DNA of 47,918 nt from Paracoccus fontiphilus (GTDB taxonomy: Bacteria; Pseudomonadota; Alphaproteobacteria; Rhodobacterales; Rhodobacteraceae): positions 1-47,918 of the forward strand of contig NZ_JAFNAW010000025.1 of NCBI RefSeq assembly GCF_017356265.1, read 5' to 3'. Under the pieces are notes generated by a model. That model worked only from the letters and a program-made list of their open reading frames with translations. It was not told the origin of the DNA and searched no databases. Position 1 is the stretch's first letter, and each line of letters opens with the position of its first letter. The position numbers were made by a program, and so were the translations under genes. Below are positions 1 through 5,831 of the stretch, piece after piece.

Positions 1-720
1 GACGGGGACCGCCCGGCGCGGCCCTGGGGCGACAAGCCCGGCAAGCCGCGCTTCGGCGGGTCCGAGGATGGCGAGCGGCCGCGCTTCCGCGGCAAGCCGG
101 GTGCCCCGCGAGAGGATGGCGACCGTCCCGCGCGGTCCTGGTCCGGCAAGCCGCGCTCCGAAGGCTCCGAGGACCGGCCCCGCTTCGGCAAGCCCGCCCG
201 CGACGGCCAGGGCGGAGAGCGCAAGCGCGACGGCTTCAAGCCGCGCAGCGAAGGGCGGCCTGACGGCGAGCGTGGCTTCAAGCCCCGCCGTGACGAAGGA
301 CGATCCGAAGGCGAGCGTCCGTTCAAGCCGCGCCGCGACGGCGACCGGCCGGATGGCGAACGCGGTTTCAAGCCGCGCGGCGACGGGAAACCGGGCTTCG
401 GCCCGCGCGGTGACAAGCCTGCAGGCGAGCGCGGCTTCAACCCTCGGGGTGAAGGCAAGCCGGGCGGCGACCGCGGCTTCAAGCCGCGCGGCGACGGGAA
501 ACCGGGCTTCGGCCCACGCGGCGACAAGCCTGCGGGCGAGCGTGGCTTCAAGCCCCGGGGTGACGGAAAGCCCGGCGGCGACCGCAAGTTCGGCAAGCCG
601 GGCGGCCAAAGGCCTGCACAGGGGGGTCCGGGCGGCGGAAGCGGCCGGTTCGGCGGCAAGCCGGGAGGGCGTCCTGCCGGAAAGCCTGGCGGCCGCCCCG
701 GCGGCAAGCCGCGCGGCTGA
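1..720 (+). CDS. C-terminal low-complexity tail of an RNA-binding-type protein (5' end outside window)
   Basis: Frame 1 is open from base 1 to a TGA at 718-720 (239 residues visible, no start in the window). The translation is almost entirely Gly, Lys, Arg, Pro, Asp and Phe, built on variations of GERGFKPRGDGKPG, ending in GGRPGGKPRG. Basic Gly/Arg-rich disordered tails of this kind are found in alphaproteobacterial RsuA/RluB-type rRNA pseudouridine synthases and in DEAD-box RNA helicases, where they help bind RNA; the visible part has no catalytic domain, so I cannot choose between them. A longer Ala/Ser-rich ORF in the next frame (68-790) is a shadow of this one: frame 1 gives a coherent repeat protein and runs off the left edge. 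It converges with hemP, with 24 bp between the stop codons. Confidence 0.72.
   Translation, partial: DGDRPARPWGDKPGKPRFGGSEDGERPRFRGKPGAPREDGDRPARSWSGKPRSEGSEDRPRFGKPARDGQGGERKRDGFKPRSEGRPDGERGFKPRRDEGRSEGERPFKPRRDGDRPDGERGFKPRGDGKPGFGPRGDKPAGERGFNPRGEGKPGGDRGFKPRGDGKPGFGPRGDKPAGERGFKPRGDGKPGGDRKFGKPGGQRPAQGGPGGGSGRFGGKPGGRPAGKPGGRPGGKPRG
364..585 (+). repeat. 37-residue (111-bp) tandem duplication inside the tail
   Basis: A segment starting near 364 recurs near 475 with only a few, mostly synonymous, changes (for example the stretch beginning AAGCCGCGCGGCGACGGG at 370 and again at 481). The spacing of 111 bp equals 37 codons, so the frame is kept. This is a recent coding duplication within an already repetitive tail. 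Confidence 0.75.
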
Positions 721-744
721 GCCGCGCCGCCTGCGCCGGGAGGA

Positions 745-921
745 TCACTTCGTCAGGATCAGCTTGCCGGCGCGGGTGATGCGCAGTTGATAGATCTGGT
801 CGTCAAGGATGATCAGGGCTTGGTTGCCGCCCCGCGTCAAGGCCGTGGCGTCATGCTGCGGGATACGCGACAGGACGCTGGTCGCCGGTTGCTGGAAATC
901 TGCGGGACGTGCTGCGGTCAT
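745..921 (-). CDS. hemP: HemP family hemin uptake protein
   Basis: A 58-residue protein ending in the HemP signature: a GG before a hydrophobic LIILDDQIYQLRITR stretch and the terminal RAGKLILTK. HemP is a very small protein linked to haem uptake genes and, in other bacteria, implicated in activating haem-uptake gene expression; its exact role here is not shown by sequence. The ATG at 921 is chosen because AAGAGG lies seven bases upstream; a TTG at 966 would add 15 residues with no ribosome-binding site. No haem receptor or ABC transporter is visible nearby, so it stands alone beside zinc genes. The intergenic DNA upstream carries two dyads that could be metal-regulator sites. Confidence 0.85.
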   Translation of the reverse strand: MTAARPADFQQPATSVLSRIPQHDATALTRGGNQALIILDDQIYQLRITRAGKLILTK

Positions 922-960
922 GGTCAGCCTCTTGGGGTTCAGCCTGCGTTGACCAAAATC

Positions 961-1010
961 TGACAAATTCCATCTGGAATGTCAAAGTAAAATAGTCGGA
1001 AATATTTCCG
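961..1010 (-). promoter_or_regulatory. Dyad-rich region upstream of hemP
   Basis: Two inverted repeats lie between hemP and znuA: TGACA-aa-TTCC-atct-GGAA-TGTCA (961-984, arms offset by two bases) and a perfect 14-bp palindrome CGGAAATATTTCCG (997-1010). Their position just upstream of hemP suggests operator sites for an iron- or haem-responsive regulator. They are not exact matches to an Irr or RirA site that I can name, so the regulator is unassigned. Confidence 0.4.
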
Positions 1011-1017
1011 GTGTCTT

Positions 1018-1037
1018 GGGGCGGCCTGAACCGCCCC
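1018..1037 (-). terminator. Hairpin downstream of znuA
   Basis: GGGGCGG-cctgaa-CCGCCCC forms a perfect 7-bp GC stem 13 bases past the znuA stop. No T-tract follows on the znuA strand, so it may be a weak terminator or an mRNA 3'-end stabiliser. Confidence 0.4.
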
Positions 1038-1049
1038 CGCAACAAAGAC

Positions 1050-1994
1050 TTAGCGGTCCGAAAGGCAATCGGTCAGCGCAGTCGCAAGGCTTGTGAGAAC
1101 ATCGGCATAAAGGCCGGGACCCGCCTCTGCGGCGCCACCCTCGGGCGAAAGCTCGTCCCCCATGCGGATGTCGGTTCCCTCGACGGCGGTCCGGACCAGC
1201 CTCGGATCACTTGCGTATTCGGGAAAGGCGCAGGTCGCCCCCGTGGCTTCGATCTCGGCCCTGATGGCGGACAGGCGCGCGGCCGACGGAGTGCTGGCAT
1301 CGCCAAGAGACACGGGGATGGCCGGGCGCAGGCCGTAATGTTCGGTGAAATAGCCGTAGGCATCGTGGAACACGACAAAGCTGGCCTCCTTGTGCGGCGC
1401 GAGCTGCGCCTGAAGGTCCGCATCCAGTTCGGCAATGCGCTGCGCTGCCGCCTTTGCATTCTGGGCATAGAGGCCGGCATTGTCAGGATCGGCCTTCGCC
1501 AGCGTGTCGGCGATGGCCGTCAGCCAGAGCCGGGCATTCGTCGGATCAAGCCACGCGTGCGGGTCGGTGCCGCTGTGAACATGGTCGTGGTCGTCTGGGG
1601 AATGATCGTGGCCGTGTTCATGATCGTGATCGTGATCGTGATCGTGATCATCGGCCCCGGCGTAGTTTCTCAGATGCGTTTCCGGCACCTCGAGCAGACG
1701 CAACTGCATCACGTCCCCGGACAGCGACCCGGCCGACCGGGCCAGCCACGGCGTCAGCTCCGGCCCGGTCCAGACCAGCAGCCCGGCCTCCTGGAGCCCC
1801 CGCGCGTCCGACGGCCGCAGCTGGTGGTGATGCACGCTTGCCCCCTGCGGCAGCAGCACCCGGACCTGCGCCTCCTCTCCCATCACCTGCCGGACCAGCG
1901 ACGCGGTCACGGACGTATCGGCCACGACCTGCGGCTGCTCGGCCAAGGCCGGGAAGGCGGCCAGCAGGGCCAGCGTGGAAAGCACAAGGCGCAT
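1050..1994 (-). CDS. znuA: Zinc ABC transporter substrate-binding protein ZnuA
   Basis: Periplasmic zinc-binding lipocalin-like cluster 9 protein (314 aa) that delivers Zn2+ to ZnuBC. A signal peptide is clear (LSTLALLAAFPALA, cleavage before EQ). The SVHHHQLRPSD segment carries a metal-ligand His, followed by a His/Asp-rich loop (HDHDHDHDHEHGHDH at about residues 116-131), then GTDPHAWLDP and FHDAYGYF, which hold further conserved His ligands, and an Asp-rich C-terminal domain. AAAGGA seven bases before the ATG supports the start. It is transcribed divergently from zur-znuC-znuB, with a Zur-box-like dyad in the shared region, so zinc-replete repression of both sides is expected. Confidence 0.96.
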   Translation of the reverse strand: MRLVLSTLALLAAFPALAEQPQVVADTSVTASLVRQVMGEEAQVRVLLPQGASVHHHQLRPSDARGLQEAGLLVWTGPELTPWLARSAGSLSGDVMQLRLLEVPETHLRNYAGADDHDHDHDHDHEHGHDHSPDDHDHVHSGTDPHAWLDPTNARLWLTAIADTLAKADPDNAGLYAQNAKAAAQRIAELDADLQAQLAPHKEASFVVFHDAYGYFTEHYGLRPAIPVSLGDASTPSAARLSAIRAEIEATGATCAFPEYASDPRLVRTAVEGTDIRMGDELSPEGGAAEAGPGLYADVLTSLATALTDCLSDR

Positions 1995-2037
1995 GGGATG
2001 TCCTTTGGTTGGTTGATTGCAGGACCGCCCCTAACCA

Positions 2038-2052
2038 TGTTACATGATAACA
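2038..2052. promoter_or_regulatory. Putative Zur operator between znuA and zur
   Basis: TGTTA-CATGA-TAACA is a perfect 5+5 inverted repeat with a 5-base spacer, matching the core layout of the proteobacterial Zur box (TGTTA-N5-TAACA). A degenerate second copy (TGTGA-TAAAG-TAACG) lies at 2065-2079. Placement in the divergent znuA/zur interval supports autoregulated zinc control of both transcripts. Confidence 0.75.
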
Positions 2053-2589
2053 AGTCAACCCGAATGTGATAAAGTAACGCCATTGACCGATACCGACAGG
2101 ACCACGCCTGCCTTTGCCCCGCACGACCACAGCGCCTGCGAGGCCCGTGCGCTGGATGAGGCAGCGGACCGGCTGGCCGAACAAGGTGGCCGCATGACCC
2201 CCGTGCGCCGTCGCACGCTGGAGATCCTGCTGGAATCCCACCGTGCCATGGGTGCCTACGAGGTGCTGGACCGGCTTGCCGCCGAGGGCTTCGGCCGCCA
2301 GCCCCCCGTCGCCTATCGCGCGCTGGAGTTTCTGGTCGAGCATGGCCTTGCCCATCGCCTGCAGCGGTTGAACGCCTTCGCGGCCTGCCTGCATCCCGGC
2401 CACGACCATGCGCCCGCCTTCCTGATCTGCCGCGCCTGCGACAAGCTGGCCGAACTGCCCGCGGCCCCGGTCCGCGCTGCCCTGGCGGATCTGGCCGGCG
2501 AAACCGGCTTCGCGGTCGAGCGCGTCACCATCGAGGCCGTGGGCCTTTGCCCCGCCTGCGCCGAGAACCCCGCCGGAGCGGAGGCATGA
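2044..2589 (+). CDS. zur: Zinc uptake regulator, Fur family
   Basis: Fur-superfamily repressor. A winged-helix DNA-binding region (RMTPVRRRTLEILLESHRAMGAYEVLDRL, then QPPVAYRALEFLVEHGLAHR) is followed by a dimerisation domain with the metal-binding HPGHDHAPAFLICRACDK motif and a C-terminal CPAC; the two CxxC pairs probably hold the structural zinc. HDHSAC near the N terminus is typical of alphaproteobacterial Zur. The start is uncertain: the ATG at 2044 lies inside the putative operator and lacks a Shine-Dalgarno sequence; an in-frame TTG at 2083 is the main alternative. Its stop overlaps the znuC start by four bases (ATGA), so regulator and transporter are co-translated. Confidence 0.93.
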   Translation: MITSQPECDKVTPLTDTDRTTPAFAPHDHSACEARALDEAADRLAEQGGRMTPVRRRTLEILLESHRAMGAYEVLDRLAAEGFGRQPPVAYRALEFLVEHGLAHRLQRLNAFAACLHPGHDHAPAFLICRACDKLAELPAAPVRAALADLAGETGFAVERVTIEAVGLCPACAENPAGAEA

Positions 2590-3356
2590 CCGCGCTGATC
2601 GAGGCGCGCGGCCTGACGATCCTGCGCCCCGGAGGCCTCGAAACGGTGCTTCGCGACGTGGATTTCCGCATCGACCCGCAGGAGATCGTCACCGTCGTGG
2701 GGCCGAACGGCTCGGGCAAGTCATCCCTGATTCGGGCGTTGCTGGGGCACATGCCGCTGGCGGCGGGCCAGGTCGCGCGAAAGGCGGGCCTGCGCATCGG
2801 CTATGTCCCGCAGCGGGTGCAGCTTGACACGACGATCCCCATGACCGTGCGGCGGTTCCTGTCCCTGCCCCGCCGGGTCGGCGACGACATGGCGGCGCAG
2901 GTGCTGGCGCGGACGGGTGTCGGCGGGCTGCAGTCGCGGCAACTGACCCAGTTGTCGGGCGGCCAGTTCCAGCGCGTCCTGCTGGCCCGCGCCCTGCTGC
3001 ACGACCCGCACCTGCTTGTCCTGGACGAGCCGACGCAGGGCCTGGACCAGCCCGGCATCGTCGCCTTCTACCAGTTGATCGAGGAGGTGCGCCGCCAGAC
3101 CGGCGCGGCGGTGCTGATGGTCAGCCACGACCTGCTGGTCGTCATGCGCGCGTCGGACCGGGTGATCTGCCTCAACGGCCATGTCTGCTGCGAGGGCACG
3201 CCCCAGCATGTCAGCACCGCCCCCGAATACCGCGCCCTGTTCGGCGCCGGGTCCGAGGGCACGCTGGCGCTTTACCAGCATCACCACGACCACGACCACG
3301 ACCACGATCACGGCGCGGCCTGCGCGCATCCGCACCACCACGCCGAGGCCTCCTGA
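2586..3356 (+). CDS. znuC: Zinc ABC transporter ATP-binding protein ZnuC
   Basis: ATPase of the high-affinity zinc importer (256 aa). Walker A GPNGSGKSS, signature LSGGQFQRVLLARAL, Walker B LLVLDEPTQGLD and the switch His in VSHDLLVV are all present. The start at 2586 is preferred over an upstream in-frame ATG (2547) because it forms an ATGA overlap with zur and has GGAGCGGAGG just before it. The C terminus carries a His/Asp-rich tail (HHHDHDHDHDHG, then HPHHH) on the cytoplasmic side, which could bind zinc and modulate transport; that role is inference. The stop shares one base with the znuB start. Confidence 0.95.
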   Translation: MTALIEARGLTILRPGGLETVLRDVDFRIDPQEIVTVVGPNGSGKSSLIRALLGHMPLAAGQVARKAGLRIGYVPQRVQLDTTIPMTVRRFLSLPRRVGDDMAAQVLARTGVGGLQSRQLTQLSGGQFQRVLLARALLHDPHLLVLDEPTQGLDQPGIVAFYQLIEEVRRQTGAAVLMVSHDLLVVMRASDRVICLNGHVCCEGTPQHVSTAPEYRALFGAGSEGTLALYQHHHDHDHDHDHGAACAHPHHHAEAS

Positions 3357-4138
3357 TGCTGGACGATTTCTTCATCCGCGCCATCCTTGCGGGGCTTGGC
3401 GTGGCGGTGGTCGCCGGGCCGCTGGGCAGCTTCGTGGTGTGGCGGCGCATGGCCTATTTCGGCGATTCCACCGCCCATGCGGCGATCCTGGGGGTGGCGA
3501 TCAGCCTGGCCTTCAATGTGTCGATCTATGCCGGAACGGTGCTGGTTGCGCTGGCCATGGCCCTGACGGTGTCGGCGCTGGTCACGCGCGGGCAGGCCAT
3601 GGACACGATCCTGGGCGTGCTGTCGCATTCCGCCCTGGCGATCGGGCTGGTGGCGATCAGCTTCGTGCCCCAGGCGCGGTCCGACCTGTCGGCCTATCTG
3701 TTCGGCGACATCCTGGCCGTGGGCCGGGCGGACCTGGCGCTGATCTGGGCGGGCGCGGCTGCCGTCCTGGCGGTGCTGGCCTGGCGATGGCAGCGGCTGC
3801 TGACGGCCTCGGTCAACGAGGAGCTTGCGATGGCTGCCGGAATCGACCCGCGGGTCGAGCGGGTGGTCCTGTCGCTAGCCCTTGCGGTTGTGGTCGCGCT
3901 GTCGATTCGCGTGGTCGGATCGCTGCTGATTTCGGCGATGCTGATCGTGCCGGCAGCGTCCGCCCGCGGATTGTCGCGCACCCCGGAATGGATGGTCGGC
4001 AACGCGACGCTGATCGCCGCGTTTTCGGTGATCGCCGGCCTGTCGGCAAGCCTGCACCTGGACACTCCGGCCGGTCCGTCGATCGTCACCGCGGCCGCCG
4101 CGATTTTCGCAGTTTCACAGGTGTTTCGACGGGGCTAG
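3356..4138 (+). CDS. znuB: Zinc ABC transporter permease ZnuB
   Basis: Cluster 9 metal ABC permease (260 aa) with about seven or eight membrane segments. Family hallmarks include GPLGSFVVWRRMAYFGDSTAHAAILGVA near the N terminus and the SIRVVGSLLISAMLIVPAASAR segment near the C terminus. The start codon overlaps the znuC stop by one base (TGATG), so translation is coupled. It is the last gene of the zur-znuC-znuB operon; the 198 bases that follow contain only a weak GC-rich inverted repeat (GGGCCG...CGGCCC near 4164-4195) before the next small gene. Confidence 0.95.
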   Translation: MLDDFFIRAILAGLGVAVVAGPLGSFVVWRRMAYFGDSTAHAAILGVAISLAFNVSIYAGTVLVALAMALTVSALVTRGQAMDTILGVLSHSALAIGLVAISFVPQARSDLSAYLFGDILAVGRADLALIWAGAAAVLAVLAWRWQRLLTASVNEELAMAAGIDPRVERVVLSLALAVVVALSIRVVGSLLISAMLIVPAASARGLSRTPEWMVGNATLIAAFSVIAGLSASLHLDTPAGPSIVTAAAAIFAVSQVFRRG

Positions 4139-4336
4139 TGCAGGATTGCCACACCCCTTTCCCGGGCCGGTTTTCAGCCGGAACCGAGCGGCCCGAAGGG
4201 TGTTGGCCAATATGCAACAGTCGACGCAACCCCGCGACGGATTTGAATCAATGCAGCTTTCAAACGGTCCGGGATTGTGTAACTGTCGCCTCGATGTTGC
4301 CGGTGACGGCAGCCTTCAACGAAACGGAGCATGATC

Positions 4337-4540
4337 ATGACCAAATTTGCTACCTTTGCTGCCGCTCTCGGCCTGACCGCATCGTCGGCTCTGGCCGGTG
4401 GCTATGTCGCCCCCGTCGTCGACGTTGAGCCCGTTGTTGTGGAGGAGCAGCCCGCTTCGACCAACGCTGGCCTGGTTGTCCCGGCTCTGCTGCTGCTGGG
4501 CGTCATCGCCGCCGTTGCTTCGGACGACGACGACTCCTGA
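4337..4540 (+). CDS. Small exported/membrane protein with acidic tail
   Basis: A 67-residue protein of unknown function. It has a signal peptide (KFATFAAALGLTASSALA), a short Pro/Val/Glu-rich linker (VAPVVDVEPVVVEEQP), one hydrophobic segment (GLVVPALLLLGVIAAVA) and an acidic end (SDDDDS). I recognise this architecture as a recurring small protein in Rhodobacteraceae but know of no function. The second of two ATGs (4337) is chosen because GGAG sits seven bases before it; the first, at 4331, is too close. It is a single transcription unit ending at a strong terminator. Confidence 0.72.
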   Translation: MTKFATFAAALGLTASSALAGGYVAPVVDVEPVVVEEQPASTNAGLVVPALLLLGVIAAVASDDDDS

Positions 4541-4571
4541 TTTCTGCACGGACCTCGGGTCTGTCAGATAT

Positions 4572-4600
4572 AAAGGGCTGGCCTTGGGCCAGCCCTTTTT
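4572..4600 (+). terminator. Rho-independent terminator
   Basis: GGGCTGGCC-ttg-GGCCAGCCC (9-bp perfect stem, 4575-4595) preceded by AAA and followed by TTTTT. It is the clearest intrinsic terminator in the window and closes the small exported-protein gene. Confidence 0.93.
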
Positions 4601-4667
4601 CGTTGGACGCACCGGGTTCCAGGGCGTAGCATGATCGGGCCGACAAGGGCAGCAAGCGGGGTCCATC

Positions 4668-5066
4668 ATGCGCCGGTTCCTGATCCTTCTCCTGCTTTTC
4701 GCCCCTGGTTCCGCGCAGTCTCAGACCTCGACCGAGGACGGAATGAGCCTTGTCGAGCGCGGCATCGGCATCATCGCCGAAAACCTCTGGTCAGAGCTTG
4801 GGCCCGACCTGAACCGCTTGGGCGAGAACATGGGCGGCGCCCTGGCCGATCTCGCCCCCGTGCTGCAGGATCTGGCGGTGCTGGTGGACGACCTGGGCAA
4901 CTATGAAGCACCCGAGCGGCTGGAAAACGGCGATGTCCTGATCCGCCGCAAGGCCGGGGCGCCGCCGCCCCCGCCGATCGGAGAACTGCAAGGGGTTCCG
5001 GGCGATCCCGCGCCGGCCCTGCCCGATGTTCCCATCGATCCAGACCAGCCTGAAATCCCCCTGTAG
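4668..5066 (+). CDS. Periplasmic hypothetical protein
   Basis: A 132-residue protein with a signal peptide (RRFLILLLLFAPGSAQSQ). The mature part starts with an amphipathic helical region (MSLVERGIGIIAENLWSELGPDLNRLGENMGGALADLAPVLQDL) and ends in a Pro-rich tail. Related short proteins are common in Rhodobacteraceae, sometimes labelled as ATPases, but no Walker motif is present here, so that label would be wrong. The ribosome-binding site is weak (GGGG about six bases upstream). Function unknown; likely a soluble periplasmic or membrane-peripheral protein. Confidence 0.72.
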   Translation: MRRFLILLLLFAPGSAQSQTSTEDGMSLVERGIGIIAENLWSELGPDLNRLGENMGGALADLAPVLQDLAVLVDDLGNYEAPERLENGDVLIRRKAGAPPPPPIGELQGVPGDPAPALPDVPIDPDQPEIPL

Positions 5067-5122
5067 GCGGCTGGACGGCACGGCATCCGACAAGCTAGGG
5101 TGCGGAAAAGACAGGGGAATGG

Positions 5123-5398
5123 ATGATGGCTGACCTGCTTGCGGCACAGGCTGCGGATGTGTTTCGGATCGGCCTGCTGATTGCCCTGATGCTGACGACG
5201 CTGCGCAACCGGCCGGTCACGGGCGTGCTGTTGCCGCTGGCGGCGGGCGCGATCTTCGTGGCGGTGATCATTCCGCTGACGGGCGCCTCGACCCGGCCCG
5301 AGCCGATGGCGATGCAGGTCCTGGCGGGGCTTCTGGTCAACGCCGCCTATCTTGCCGTCGGTCTGGGCGCATGGTCGCTGTGGCGCGCACGCCGTTAG
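5123..5398 (+). CDS. Small three-helix membrane protein
   Basis: A 91-residue integral membrane protein of unknown function with three hydrophobic segments (roughly residues 13-27, 33-52 and 66-87) and a basic C terminus (WRARR). AGGGGA lies a few bases upstream; either of two adjacent ATGs (5123 or 5126) could be used. It is convergent with the response regulator, whose stop is three bases away. Confidence 0.65.
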   Translation: MMADLLAAQAADVFRIGLLIALMLTTLRNRPVTGVLLPLAAGAIFVAVIIPLTGASTRPEPMAMQVLAGLLVNAAYLAVGLGAWSLWRARR

Positions 5399-5401
5399 CG
5401 T

Positions 5402-5764
5402 TCAACTCAGCAGCCGCGTCATCTCGGCGCGCAGTTCGGACAGTTCGAACGGCTTGGCGATGAAGCCGTCCGCGCCAAGCGCAAGGCCGCGGCGCCTTTC
5501 GACGACCGAGCCGCGCGCGGTCATCAGCAGAATGCGCACCCCGGACAGGCCGGGGTCGGCACGCAGCAGTTCCACGATCTCGTAGCCCGACATGTCGGGC
5601 AGCATGACGTCCAGCAGCACAAGGTCGGGGCGTTCGCTGCGGATCATCGCCAGGGCGGCACCGCCTTCGGACAGGCGCGAATGGTCATGTCCGTCACGAG
5701 CCAGCAGGAACTCAAGGGCGATGGCAATGTTGTCCTCGTCCTCGACCACAAGAATCCTGGCCAT
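5402..5764 (-). CDS. Single-domain response regulator (CheY-like)
   Basis: A stand-alone receiver domain of 120 aa with no output domain. The acidic pair is in VVEDEDN, the phospho-acceptor Asp in LVLLDVMLPDMSG (about residue 52), the conserved Thr in LLMTARG and the Lys in FIAKPFEL. GGGAAGG seven bases upstream supports the start. It sits 67 bases downstream of the transporter gene on the same strand and probably belongs to the acs-transporter transcript, separated by a strong hairpin. A partner kinase is not in this cluster; the orphan hybrid kinase at 22-25 kb is one possibility but there is no direct link. Confidence 0.9.
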   Translation of the reverse strand: MARILVVEDEDNIAIALEFLLARDGHDHSRLSEGGAALAMIRSERPDLVLLDVMLPDMSGYEIVELLRADPGLSGVRILLMTARGSVVERRRGLALGADGFIAKPFELSELRAEMTRLLS

Positions 5765-5794
5765 GGCCGTGCCTTCCCGATCTGAAAGGGAACT

Positions 5795-5820
5795 GGCGGG
5801 CCGGGATCACCCGGCCCGCC
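5795..5820 (-). promoter_or_regulatory. Perfect 11-bp hairpin between transporter and response regulator
   Basis: GGCGGGCCGGG-atca-CCCGGCCCGCC folds into an uninterrupted 11-bp GC stem with a four-base loop in the 67-bp gap. No T-tract follows on the minus strand, so it is more likely an mRNA-processing or stabilising element, or a partial terminator, than a full stop. Confidence 0.6.
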
Positions 5821-5831
5821 GCCGTGAAGGA

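Noticed and set aside
68..790. 240-residue Ala/Ser-rich plus-strand ORF at the left edge
   Set aside because: It is a +1-frame shadow; frame 1 gives a coherent repeat protein open from the window edge to 720.
1619..1652. Tandem GTGATC-type repeats, CRISPR-like at first sight
   Set aside because: These are alternating His/Asp codons of the ZnuA metal loop; there are no spacers. The similar tract at 3285-3312 is the ZnuC tail.
4146..4334. 62-codon ORF between znuB and the small exported protein
   Set aside because: No ribosome-binding site or recognisable features; it covers the expected promoter of the small gene.
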